Of a stretch of DNA of 64,000 nucleotides, positions 28,501 to 39,400 are shown piece after piece. This stretch comes from Sclerurus mexicanus (Eukaryota > Chordata > Aves > Passeriformes > Furnariidae): contig VWZF01005998.1 of assembly GCA_013396755.1 (NCBI GenBank), positions 1,158,353-1,222,352 on the forward strand, read 5' to 3'. Position 1 is the stretch's first letter. Every line of letters starts with the position of its first letter. A model generated the notes under the pieces. That model saw only the letters and a list, made by a program, of their open reading frames with translations. It was not told where the DNA came from and ran no database searches. Position numbers and translations under genes: made by a program.

Positions 28501-30078
28501 CCACCCTGGAGGTCTCAGTTAGGCTGTCCCCTAAAAGCTCTGTTCAGAACACCACCCTCTTTACACATACACCACCCGATTTGCAGAGCAGTTTTGTGGC
28601 CAGATTGATGTTCTTTTTCATTAAGCATATACCACAAAATAATTCAGCACCTAAATGCCTAATTACTGAAGCCGTACTTTAAACATTATTACAGGCTAAA
28701 CCTGGCAAAGTTTGCTTTCCAGAGAGCCTCACTTCTGCTGTGTGAAATCGAGTAACATCATGATTTCATACATAAGCCACATGACAAGATGTTTTCTCTA
28801 CCTGAGAGTAAGTTACTTAAAGCCCAAAGATTTCCTCAGTGTTCTGAAATCCCTGGCTGACCAAAAATAACAAAGCCACTCAGTTACTACCATCTTCAGG
28901 CAAGAGATGAAATGGATGAGGGAATACCAGAATTAAAGAGGCAGCTGTTCTGGGGCTACCCTAAAAAAATTGATCACATCCCATTCTGGCATTCACAGAA
29001 CAAGAGTTTCTTAAACCTTTAATACGGCCACGTTTTGGTGGAAAGAAGAAAGAACTACAGCACAATGAAACCCAGTACTGTCATCTGGTCTTCTCATTTG
29101 GATAGAGCAATTCAGAAGGCTCAAATTCGAGACGGATGAAGACTCAACCTTCTCCTCACAGATGTGGGTGGGAGGAAAGGAGAAAGCACACATATAGAAG
29201 GCATAGACACACATCTCTCTCCAGTATCTTTCACTATATATTGGGTGAAGTGAAAGGGTGGGGGATTGTCCTTAAAAGGCCCAGAATAAGGAGATGCAAG
29301 ATAATCAGGTATTCAAGCCAAGAACTTCCGCAGTTCTGTGACCTTACAGCTTAGTGGGAGACACACTAATGTGAACTTTGGTGCTCATCATTCTTTTCAT
29401 AATCACCTGGGTGGATTGGAGTTGATAGAAAACCTTTTAGGCCTTCCCACCTTTGATCTATTTTTAGAAGAAGCTGAAAAATGGCCCATCCCTGTTTGGG
29501 ATGTTAAGCTCAGGTACTGAAGTTTTAAAGAAGTCCTCTTAGACCCATCTTCTCAAGTGAATGAGACAGACGAGAAAGAAGACTAAGAAGAACATCCTTA
29601 CTGTCAGAGATTTGCCCCTCAAGCACTCATTTCACATATTTTCCTACGTGGAAGAGCTGTATGATTGATAGAGAAGGATTTCATTTTTTCCCTAGTAGAC
29701 CACCTGGCAAAAAATTAAGATCATTGATCAGCTATTCCTTCCTGAGACTCCCGCACCTCCTCTTGAGAATGGGGGAGTGCTGCCCCTAACAAGACACAAA
29801 TAAGATCAATCGGTAAGAAAATTGTAGCCCATTCCTCTGAGTGGCCTCCGAGGTTCTCACTCCCCAAGGAAGGGCTATGGGGCAAGCCCTGCCCTTCAGA
29901 AGCTCCCACCGTCCAGGGCCCTGTGCACAGCGAAGAGCGAGCAAGGCCCCTTCTGGAGAGCAGATACAGCCAACAGCCTCTCCCATCGCCACGTCCCCGA
30001 CGCTACCCCCCCGCGCTCCGGGGAAAGCCCTTCGCTGGAACGCCGAGCTCCCCCGCCTCGGGAGGCTTCCCGTCCCCC

Positions 30079-30079
30079 N
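30079..30079. other. assembly gap (single N) in intron 1, inside CpG island
   Basis: A lone N in a C-rich context 94 bases downstream of the exon 1 donor. Given how the other two N positions behave, it probably marks a gap of unknown length in GC-rich, hard-to-sequence DNA rather than one ambiguous base. Confidence 0.65.
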
Positions 30080-30172
30080 CCCCGGGACAGGCCGGGCAGT
30101 GCCGCTCCTCGGCGGGACGCGCGCGGAGAGCGGAGCGGAGCGGCCGGGCCGCCGCCGCCGCCCGGTACTCAC

Positions 30173-30231
30173 AGTCCAGGTGCTTCTTCTTGGGGCCCAT
30201 GACCTCGTGGGTCGTGGCCTTGCACACGGTC
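30173..30231 (-). CDS. PICALM: PICALM exon 1, 3' part (ANTH domain, residues 25-44), broken by gap
   Basis: This is the 3' part of the first coding exon of CALM. On the minus strand it reads TVCKATTHEVMGPKKKHLD plus the first base of Tyr44, then the donor GTGAGT. KATT and PKKKH hold the conserved lysines and histidine (human K28, K38, K40, H41) known in the CALM/AP180 ANTH domain to bind PtdIns(4,5)P2. Immediately upstream is the N at 30232. The base kept next to it (G) fits the third base of the Lys24 codon. The start methionine and residues 1-24 are absent, so at least about 71 coding bases are lost in the gap. The frame continues by chance through the N to an ATG at about 30254 (MPPQQSA...), which is not the PICALM N terminus and should not be used as the start. 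Residue 34 is Val here (Ile in human PICALM, Val in SNAP91), a conservative change. The phase joins perfectly to exon 2. Confidence 0.93.
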
Positions 30232-30232
30232 N
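30232..30232. other. PICALM: assembly gap (single N) inside PICALM exon 1
   Basis: To the left (gene 3' side) is PICALM coding sequence from residue 25. To the right is GC-rich sequence with no similarity to the known PICALM N terminus. The N therefore stands for missing sequence that includes the start codon. Confidence 0.85.
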
Positions 30233-30400
30233 GAGCGCTCTGCTGGGGCGGCATCGCTGCCCCGGGTCCGCCGGCCCTGCCCCGGCCCCGGCCCCGCCTG
30301 GGGCATCCCCGCCCCCGCCGGCCCCTGCCCTCGGCCACGCTGCCCTGGTCACGGTCGGTGCGCCCGTCCTTGGATTCACTGCAGGGTGAAGTTCTGGTGG

Positions 30401-33400
30401 AGCGACCTGGGGCCAGGGGTGTTTCCGTCCCTGCGGGAAACTGTGTTCTTCAGCCTGAAAAGTTTTTTGTGGAAACTCCTTCGGTGTGCCCTTAGGCAAA
30501 GGAAAGCGTAAAGGGGTAATAAACCAAAAGAACCTGCTCGCTGGCGGCAAGGGGTTCGGGCCGGCTGGCCGCTGCCATCGGGCCGCTCCCGGTTTTTATT
30601 TGGATTTATTTTGATTTGGAAGCTCGCCAAAAAAATTTCTCGAATGTACATCACGGCCAGCATAAAAAACATTGGTGGTTCTCAGATCCGTGATTAGCCC
30701 CCCAGTGTCCTGCCACTCAGCTAATGCTTCTCAGGGCTCTCGGACTTGGTTGGTGGCTCTGTCCTCTGGCATTTTGTATGAAGCTTCTCGGTTTCTGTCC
30801 ATAAAAGTTGGCTAGTTGTTCCTTCAGGTGCCTTGTCCAGGCCTGGTACCTACATCTGTACACCTGGGTACCTATATCCCAGTGAGGAGCAGCTGCTTGG
30901 AGTCCTCCCCTGGCACTGTGCCTTGCTGTCCCGGCCTCCCTCCTCTCTGCAACTCCCATCCTTCCTTACAACAAGGGCTCTTCTCCTTCCCGAGCACAAT
31001 GCAGCGAATAATACAGCAAAACCACAAGACTCTAGCAGACGAAAGTTCTTCCTCTCCCAGAAGTGCCTTCTGAGGAGCTGTCTTGTAACTGTCCCTCATC
31101 CATGAAGCCACTGAAATATTTATTAGGCAACTTAAAGAGCAGCAGTATACAAGTGATACTCGGCTCTGTCTGCTTGACAGGATGTATAAGTAGGATTATC
31201 TGTTTATAATGCGTAAGGAAAATTGGTGTCAGAGGAAGGACATCTGGTGAAAGCTGAACCCAAATAATGCCATTTGTGTATGTATGTAAAGAGTGCTTGC
31301 ACGTATACAACTTGCTTTCTTCATAATGCCAAGCTCTTTGAAGGCACTGTTGTATTTGTATTTCTTGGCTCCTTCTGAACTGCTTTTGGAGTCCCAAGTA
31401 TCCATGCTGGGGAAATAAATCACTGACATATACAGCAGCAGACTCTGACATAAGACAGCTTTAGCTTAAAGCTGCCAACCATGAGTACAGAGAGGCTGCT
31501 ATAGGATACTGATACAGCAACACACATTGCTGTGATCATCTTTTTGTATTGTTTCTAGATTATACTGTAAATCAGAGATATAAACGAGTTTGATGCTGCT
31601 GGTATTTTTTATGCTAACTTCATCTAGGAGCTGAATTTCAACACTCCAAGTTGCTGTTTGGAGAGATGCCATGGAATTGGCCTAAATAAATTAGGCTCCA
31701 TCACTTCTTCTCTGATGATGCCCACTGCTTTCTCCAGGAACAGTGAAACTATCCAAACAGAGGAAGCTTGTGACACTAGGAGTTACTGAGACCAGATTTG
31801 GACAAAATATTTCATTCCTAAGGGAACAAAAAGTGACCTCAGTCTTAGAGGTCCAAAACCAAAAATAAATTGTGCCTTTTTTTATGGCTCTTCGTGCGCA
31901 CAGAAACCTCACAGTTTTACTCCACAGTTAAAAACTGTGCTTGTTATGTTTGTTCATAAGCAGAAATTGGAGAGAGAAGTGATGGGGAAACATATTTTGG
32001 TAATTGTTTCTTTTTAATTGCTTGGGAGCCACTTGATACCATTACAGTGAGGAGCTTGAAGCACTGTGATAGATAATATCTGAGCACCTCCCAAAGATTT
32101 GGAAATTGAAATCAAAATAATATCTCTTTTCCCTTCCAACCTGAAGTAAACAAGTTTGATTAGTTTATAACTCATTTAGTTTTTGTTTGTGTGCCTGGGT
32201 GTGCTTGAGAGTGAAAGGAGGAAGGAGTACATATCTGAAGAGAAACTACTGCAGATAGGAGTCCTATATTTATGAAGCAGCAAACCTAAACAACATTCTT
32301 TTCTCCTGTGAAAAGTTCTTCCCTAATCTGGATCCAGTTCTTGTGAAAATGCTGTATCTTGCATTCACAAGCTGCCCAAAATTGTCAGTATTTCACTGGC
32401 ATCCGGCTGTCCTGGAAGGACAAACAAGCTGACAGGGCCATTTCTTCCCATGTGTATTGTGCAGTGCTGAAAACCCTGCCTCAGCATGACCTCTGTAATT
32501 TATTATGTATATAATTTTCTTGCAACAGTGTCATTTCTGCTCGGTGAGATGCCTGCAACAGTGTAATGCCTGCAATCTGCCCCGGTGCTTTGGTGTTCCC
32601 AGTGCTGCTGGCGTCCATGCCCTTCCTCCGCACTTCATACTGTTGCACACAATTAGGAGATGTATGGGTTGGGGGCACTATTAATCAAAAGTAGCTTCAG
32701 ATTTAAAACAGGTGTTTGGGCTGAGTTTCAGGTCTATTAGAAATCAGCACTTTTGAGGCACAAAGCTAGTGAGGCACAAAGCTGAGCACATGCTAGTAAA
32801 CTGTCACAGGCTATTACCAAGGATTTGAGGACATATCTGCAAACAGCAACAACAGAAAAAAAAAACAACCCAAAACACCCAGCAACCACAATCTAGGAAG
32901 TGAAGGGGGCTGGTAAAGAGATGTTGCAGAGAGGCAACAATTTTGAAATACGGCTGGGACGATGGATCTCCTGAAGGGAATGGGAAGAGTAATGGGGCAA
33001 GAAGGCAATGGCAAGGCAAAGCAGAGGCAGAAAAGCCACCTGCATAAGGTTGGGAAATGGTCTATCAATGTAGAAATGATTTGGAAACTTGTTACAATCC
33101 AAATGTTTCACATGACCCAATTCAAGGATTACTGTAGTTTAGTTTACTTTTAAGGGCTATAATTTTTTTCCTAACTTTTAAAGAAAGGTGAATTTACTGT
33201 CAGCCCCAGGAATTCAGCATCTGTTTGAGACAGACATAAGATATAGAATAGACTGCAGGAAATAGAAAACACCAGCTTTCCAAATGTAGCTCTCTATGAC
33301 TTCTGCCCGTGTCCATGGCCAGTATATGGTCCACTTCTCATGCACCTCTGCCAATGTAGACAACTCCAGAGCAGCTGCATGGCTAGAACCAGGCCACTCA

Positions 33401-36400
33401 CTGACTATATGCAGCAACCTAGGGGTAGTGGTGAACTTTTGTGTAGCCTAATTTTGCCCAGCCTAGTAGAAATCTGCCCATTTAACTCCAGTGAAATGAT
33501 TTACCCAATCTTACTTTTCTATCACTATAGTAAGAATTCAAAATAATTTGCATCACCATAGCAACTTCATCAAATAATTTTATGGACAATAATGAATTTT
33601 GTCCAGTAACACCTCCAAGAAGATAAAGAAAAATCAACTGGGACATAGAAAAGCTGTGCTTAAAGTAACATTTGTTAGTGGCACAGTGAAATGAAGCAGC
33701 CCAGGTGTGTGCCAGCAGAGGCACTCAAAGTGGCCAGATTGCATGGATGGGGTGGAAGGGGGCAAAAGGATCATTGAGGACTGCTGGAATATTGCAAAAT
33801 AATCACAAAACACAATGGAGTTAGGACGCTTTTTAAATTGATACCTCTCTTCACTACTTTAGATGTGCTTGTTCACGGGTTTTCCCTTTGCTTCTTTGGT
33901 ATCCAGTTTGTATGAAATGATGTTTCTGATCCTTCAAACACTTAATACTTAGCTCCTTCCTTTCCTAATGATCATTATATTCCATGTTCATTCCTGTTTC
34001 AAATACATTACCCTCTTCCATCCAAATATCCACCTTGAGCCTATCCAGAATTTTCATGCTGAAACAGGATCATTCAGGTATTGCTCTGCATTCCTCTTAT
34101 AACACTCACTTCTCTTCAAGCTTGTTTGTCACTGTTCTTACATCTAGTCCAAATCTTGTTCTTGCAGACAAAGCCAACTTCCTCAAGTCTGTGGTGAATC
34201 AGAGAACTCTTTCCTAATTCTCTTCCCTCTTTCTGGAAATAGTGACAGCTTTCATGTTTCTTTTGTTCCTTTCACATTTCCTCTTTTGTGCTTCTCTGTG
34301 TAAGGCCAATATCCACCATCCTTCCTCATACACAGTATTCCGAGTGCTGCAGTTTGTGTCACCTTCTCATGCAGCTCCAGTCATCTAGTAGTTAATGTCC
34401 CTTGTTGTTCTGTTCCCCAAAAGGAAGCTGACTTTGTCAAGGAAGAAAGCAGCTGCCCAAGAGCTAACATAATTTTGACATGAGAAAAGCATGTAGGAAG
34501 GGAGAAAAGTGACTCAGTACCATTTCACAAGAGGGGAGCAATCAGAACTAATTTTTACAGCTTTCACTTAGGAGCAGGATATTTGGATAGGAGCTCCCAT
34601 GCCATATGAGAGTATCTAAGTAGAAGTGGAAAACATATGATGCTTCTGAATTCTGTTGTGTGTTATAACACCTCTCTCCTTGTCCTGCCATGAGACTTGC
34701 ACATTGCAAAATTGATCATGTCATTAACCAAGCAGGATTGTTACCTGACAGACAAATGCATGTAACAAATGTCTTCAAGAGTGAGAGAGGAAGGAAACAA
34801 ACTCCCTTACATTTTGTTCGCACTTCCCAGTGGAAACATCACACACTGACACCTCTGAAGAGCAAGAGGCCTGCTCTCCTCTATATCTGCCATGCATTGC
34901 CCATGAGCAAGAATTCCTAATGCACTCCTGCTGCTCTTCCATGCTGTGTTTTTTTACACATCTGCTCTTGGCAGCAGGCACTCACAGCAATTTGCTCAGA
35001 TACTGCACAAGAAAAAGCAAACCTTACAATACAGGTTTACCAGCATGATAAGTGTACCTATACACTTTCCCAAAATTTCTGGAGACTGCCTATCATACAG
35101 GATAAAAAAGTGGCCCTGTCCCAGCTAGTGACACTTTTCCTCATCCCTTCCCCCTAGTTTGATGTTGAAAACCTAGAGCCTTGCTGCCAAATACTTCTCC
35201 CCATCATTGCAGGCTGGCAGTGTTTGTGAGACTTGGCAGGAAACAGCATTTGATAAGAATCCTTCTCTGGGCACTTCTGAGCGGGCACTGTCATTCATTT
35301 CACTCCCCTGCCAGTTCACAAGCACCATGCCAGCAGGCCGAGTGCAGGAGGAACTGCATTCCTTTTGGGCTCCTGTAACTCGGAAGCTGCTCCTATAATT
35401 TTCTTCAGTTACTTTTGAATCAAAAGCAAGCAGAACACACTTCAATCCCAAAGGAATATTTTTAAGGAAAGTTACAAGCAAACAAGCATTCAGGGTGACA
35501 ATGGAACAGCCACTTCAGCCTGCTGCCAAGCTATAATTGGTACTTACGCTCACACTCTTGCACACACATACGTGCAGCAGAGCTTAATCAATTCCCTCAT
35601 TAATGTTGAAGCTCATGTGCTCATGCTCTGTGTCTGGGAAAGCTTTACACCCACATGAATTTTGATGTGGAGCTGAAACAAAAATGTTGATGCTGGGAAT
35701 GCCAACTATAGAGAGTAAATAGCTGGGTCTTGCCAATGCTGACTTGAATGGGGCTTCTCACCCAGAAGAAAACCTATGTGTGAAAAGTATTCTCATGACT
35801 GGGTCTGTGCAGCAAAAGTAAATCGTGATTCCCTTCCTCAAACAAATAAATCCATTTATGCCAACGAGTTGGTTTCAAGTCTTGTATAGGTAGGTCCCAC
35901 TCCCTGGTCTTTATGTGAGATCTGAATCTTGCCCACTGAAGTGAGTCAGGCTATCAGTGTTTGGCTGTGTGCTTCAGGGGTCAGTGACTGCATTTACACG
36001 TGGGCAGACTTCATGCTGATTAAATCAAACTGCTGCACTGAAAAGAACATTAACTAAATGCCTCCCAATATTCTGATGGTGTATAAGCTATTCTGAATCT
36101 TAAAATCCATAGAGGATTTGTGCTAATTCATTCCAGTAAACACAAGTACATAAATGAAAATGCTTTCCTTTCAGTAAAATCAAGCAAATGCATAGAAAAA
36201 GAAATTAACTGGAATTTAAAATTGCTTTGTTTTTCAGTATCTGAGAAGCAAAGAATTACAAGTAGTATTGGAATGAATGTTCTCACCCCTTTTGTCATCC
36301 TGTGTTTCCTAGTTTTATTTCTTAGAGCTCAAAAAGCAATACTTTCTGAGCAGCAGTGGTGCAGGCTTGTTTTGATAATGTACTTCAGCCATGGCCCCTT

Positions 36401-39400
36401 GTCTAGAAGTGATTGCATTATATGTTCTGCTTGTTTCCTCCACTGAGGCCAGTGACAGATGCAGGCCAGATGTGAATGGCCGGGACTGCAGTGCTCCCTT
36501 CACAACTATATGTCAGCACTCACCTTTTGCCAGCTTAGTAGCCTTGGGGAGATCCCACAGTGGGGGGACAGTTGTGGGAGAACATACACTCACAGTTCTG
36601 CCCCAGGTCGTGCCCTCCCTGCGACTCCCCACTGCTTGCTGATGGGGTTGAGGTGCCAGATAGGGGATGAGGTGATATGTTGAGAACAAGGCAATTGCCA
36701 GGACTACACCAGTGGGGTGGGAGAGGGGCTACAAGAAGGCTAAAATTCCCTTGGTAGCCTTCTGGTCAATCCATATGGATTTAAAGGTATGAGTGAATCT
36801 GGCAACAAACTGCTGTGACTTCAGATCATAAGTCACCCACTGTATTGGAAGTTGTTTGATGTGGATATTTCCACTGGCAACTGGCTGCAGCCAAAAAATT
36901 CACTGTCCATGGATCACAAAATCACCAAAATTTTTACTGGTCACTTTTTTCTGAATGCAGGAGCAAAGAGTGTTAGAGGATCCATGTTTTCTACTGTATC
37001 CACCTATCCCATTCTTCTCTTTGGACCATTTCTGTGTGCTTTCACTAATCAGTTAAGCTCTCCTTTGCTTTTTCATACAGTGTCCCTTTTCATTGGAAAG
37101 TCAGACTTGCTGGCAGTACTTGCTATCAGAGGAATAAAGAAGGAAATAATGATCCAAAAGAAAGTATTATAGTCTCTCAAATTGCACTGAGATATTCTCA
37201 AATCAAACACTAATCCTGCATATGTTCGTATTCACTTCTAACATTCTCCAAGAGAGCCTGTTCATTGCTAAAGGTTTTATACATTGCAACAGCAGCTGAA
37301 ACCTGGAAAGAACTACAAAGGCAAGATGCTGATGAACATTCTGTGCACCTGTGTTTTTTAGCCCTTACAACCAAAAAACGAGTGAACAATAAAGGGCAAA
37401 AATGGATATCAATTGCATTGAACTTATTCAGATTAGATAACGCAGTTGGAGGAAAGAGGAGAAGATAAGTAGTTTGTGCAACATCTTATTGACCTGCAAG
37501 ACCAGATGCCTAAAAGAACATTTTACTAAGGATAGTTGTAAAAAAACCAGTCATGTAGGCAGGTGAAACCACCGATCAAATACTTTGCAGGTCCAGATTT
37601 CATCACACACAGTATGCTTTTAGATGCCAAATTCTATTCCTACTGAATCTATGGCAAAATGCCCACTGACTTCAAATAGAATAGGTTTTGTCCCTCTAAG
37701 CTATGAGTATGGCCAGCAATACCAATGCAGAATAGAAATAAATTGTGGAGGTGAGGAGAAGGGAGTTGGTACTGCAAATTTACTGCCTGCCTTATATTAA
37801 TGCTTTTATTTTCAAATTAACAAAACCCTTTTACTCTTGGGATGATATATCAATCATTGGGTTTTTTAGGTCCACAATATTTTAAAGTCTGTTGGCTGGA
37901 GTGCTTAATTCTAATAAACTTTATTAGTGTATATTAGTAAATATTAGTAAGTATTTTAAAGTAGTTAGCCTAAATGCTCAGGAGCATTAGAAAAGTTCTT
38001 TTCAAAACAGAACTTTTTAGTATTGCAGCAATATTTGATTAGTAAAGGTCTTTAAACCTTGGTATTGCTATTCTCTTTTACCTTCTTCTCTGTTCCATGA
38101 CATTCTTGTTAGTGAAGTTTATCAAAATGTATATTCTTAAGCCTTATTCTGAAAGTGAATTTGATAAATCTTTGTAATTGTCTGGCATCCCTTAGTGATA
38201 TGGCATCTCTCTGAACATGGGTCTGTGCATGGATGTGAAAATGAATAGCAGAAAACAAAGTACTGAATTTTTTTTGCAAATAAGTAATTTTGCATTAAAA
38301 CAAGTAAAATTGCCAGCAGTGTATCTGTAGTATTTTAAAATCAGACAAAAATAGGATTGCTGTATTCTTTAATTAACATAGCTGAAATTTAGCCAAATCG
38401 GCTTCGGACACAGCAGGAGACGTACAGTTTGTCCTGATTTTGTGGGGAATGAAAAATATGTAATACTTGGCACATGAACTAACTGGGCTAACTCAAAATG
38501 TTACCAAAACATATTCAACTAGATCAAATATGGTGGTTTACCAGAGATTAGCCCACATATTTTAACAGAAGTGCACAGTTTTGAAGTTGTGGGTTACTGA
38601 AAGAAACAAAATCTAGAGAAAGTGATTATCAGTGACATGAGAATTTTGAGGAGAACTACTTACATATTGAAATTAGTAAGGTCTTTTGGCCTAAGCCTTA
38701 CATTCTTACTGATACAGAGTAACATCATCGCCTATGAACAGTTTTGTTGATTTGGGAATCCAGTCTTTTATGGCAAATGAAATTTCAAAGTGTTTCAACT
38801 GGAGTGAACATTTTCAATTGTCAAGTTATTAAAAACCACCACTTCTTAATTTCTATGTGCCCAGTTGCATAGGATGGGTGTTGATGAGGTTAGAGGTATA
38901 ACATTAACATGGGATAAATTCTTTATTAAACAGAAACAAACTTCAACTGAGTAACATCATATTAGTGCTTACAAAATCTAATCTAGATGTAATTTCTGCC
39001 TGTGTGTGATAGAACTGCAGTGCCTTACTAAGCAGATATTTTCTTGTGGATATTTAAGGTCAGAATTCTGTCATTCTCAAATGCACATCCTTAAGAAAAA
39101 AGTACCTTCAGGAGTCATGAAAAACTTATGAGAAGTTCAATAAGGAAACTTTCGATGAAATCAGATGTGGGTTTCAAGCCATTCCTGTTACAAAAAGGTA
39201 AAATGGATTCTTCCTGAGCCAGTGAGGACTGAATCCAGAAAAATTCCTTGAGGAAGGGCATTGCTACCTCCATTCCAAGTTTTACTGTTTATAATTGCAG
39301 TTCAAGTTCCTGCCAGTAAGGTGAGGGGGATATTCACTAAATTAGTTCATTTGGCAGCTGCTCTCACCATTCATTTCTCTGTAGACAGCCCACCTCAGTT

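Larger units (their letters stand above)
16846..29899 (-). other. PICALM: PICALM intron 1, 5' half
   Basis: About 13 kb of AT-rich intron with very few recognisable interspersed repeats. It holds A/C-rich low-complexity tracts at 24538-24650 and 25420-25529. A possible but very degraded CR1 tail lies near 29405-29450 ('ggagttgatagaaaacc', 'aggccttcccacc'). No exon, RNA gene or CpG cluster is seen until the island begins near 29.9 kb. Confidence 0.85.
29900..30400 (-). promoter_or_regulatory. PICALM: CpG-island promoter of PICALM
   Basis: This is the only CpG-dense, strongly GC-rich stretch of the window. It surrounds exon 1 of the minus-strand gene. GC boxes (Sp1/KLF-type) lie upstream of the exon at about 30290-30320 (CCCCGCCTGG, CCCCGCCCCCGCC). 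No TATA box is evident, as expected for a broadly expressed CpG-island promoter. A CCG run (about 30149-30163) and GGAGC repeats (about 30128-30143) sit just inside intron 1. The transcription start cannot be placed because collapsed gaps interrupt the island at 30079 and 30232. Confidence 0.85.

Noticed and set aside
29405..29450. Degraded CR1 tail ('ggagttgatagaaaacc', 'aggccttcccacc')
   Set aside because: The resemblance covers only about 40 bases with several mismatches and no adjoining CR1 sequence, so it is noted under intron 1 but not called.
30003..30338. 111-codon minus-strand frame starting MAEGRGRRGRG and containing MPPQQSA and the PICALM exon 1 residues
   Set aside because: Only residues 25-44 are PICALM. 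The frame crosses the N at 30232 and reads through the exon 1 donor into intron 1. Its Gly/Arg/Pro/Ala-rich start is a product of GC-rich DNA.
29786..30550. 254-codon minus-strand frame across the CpG island, and overlapping plus-strand frames of 182 and 190 codons
   Set aside because: Long frames arise by chance where stop codons are rare in GC-rich DNA. They cross two gaps and have Arg/Pro/Ala-rich low-complexity content with no domain.
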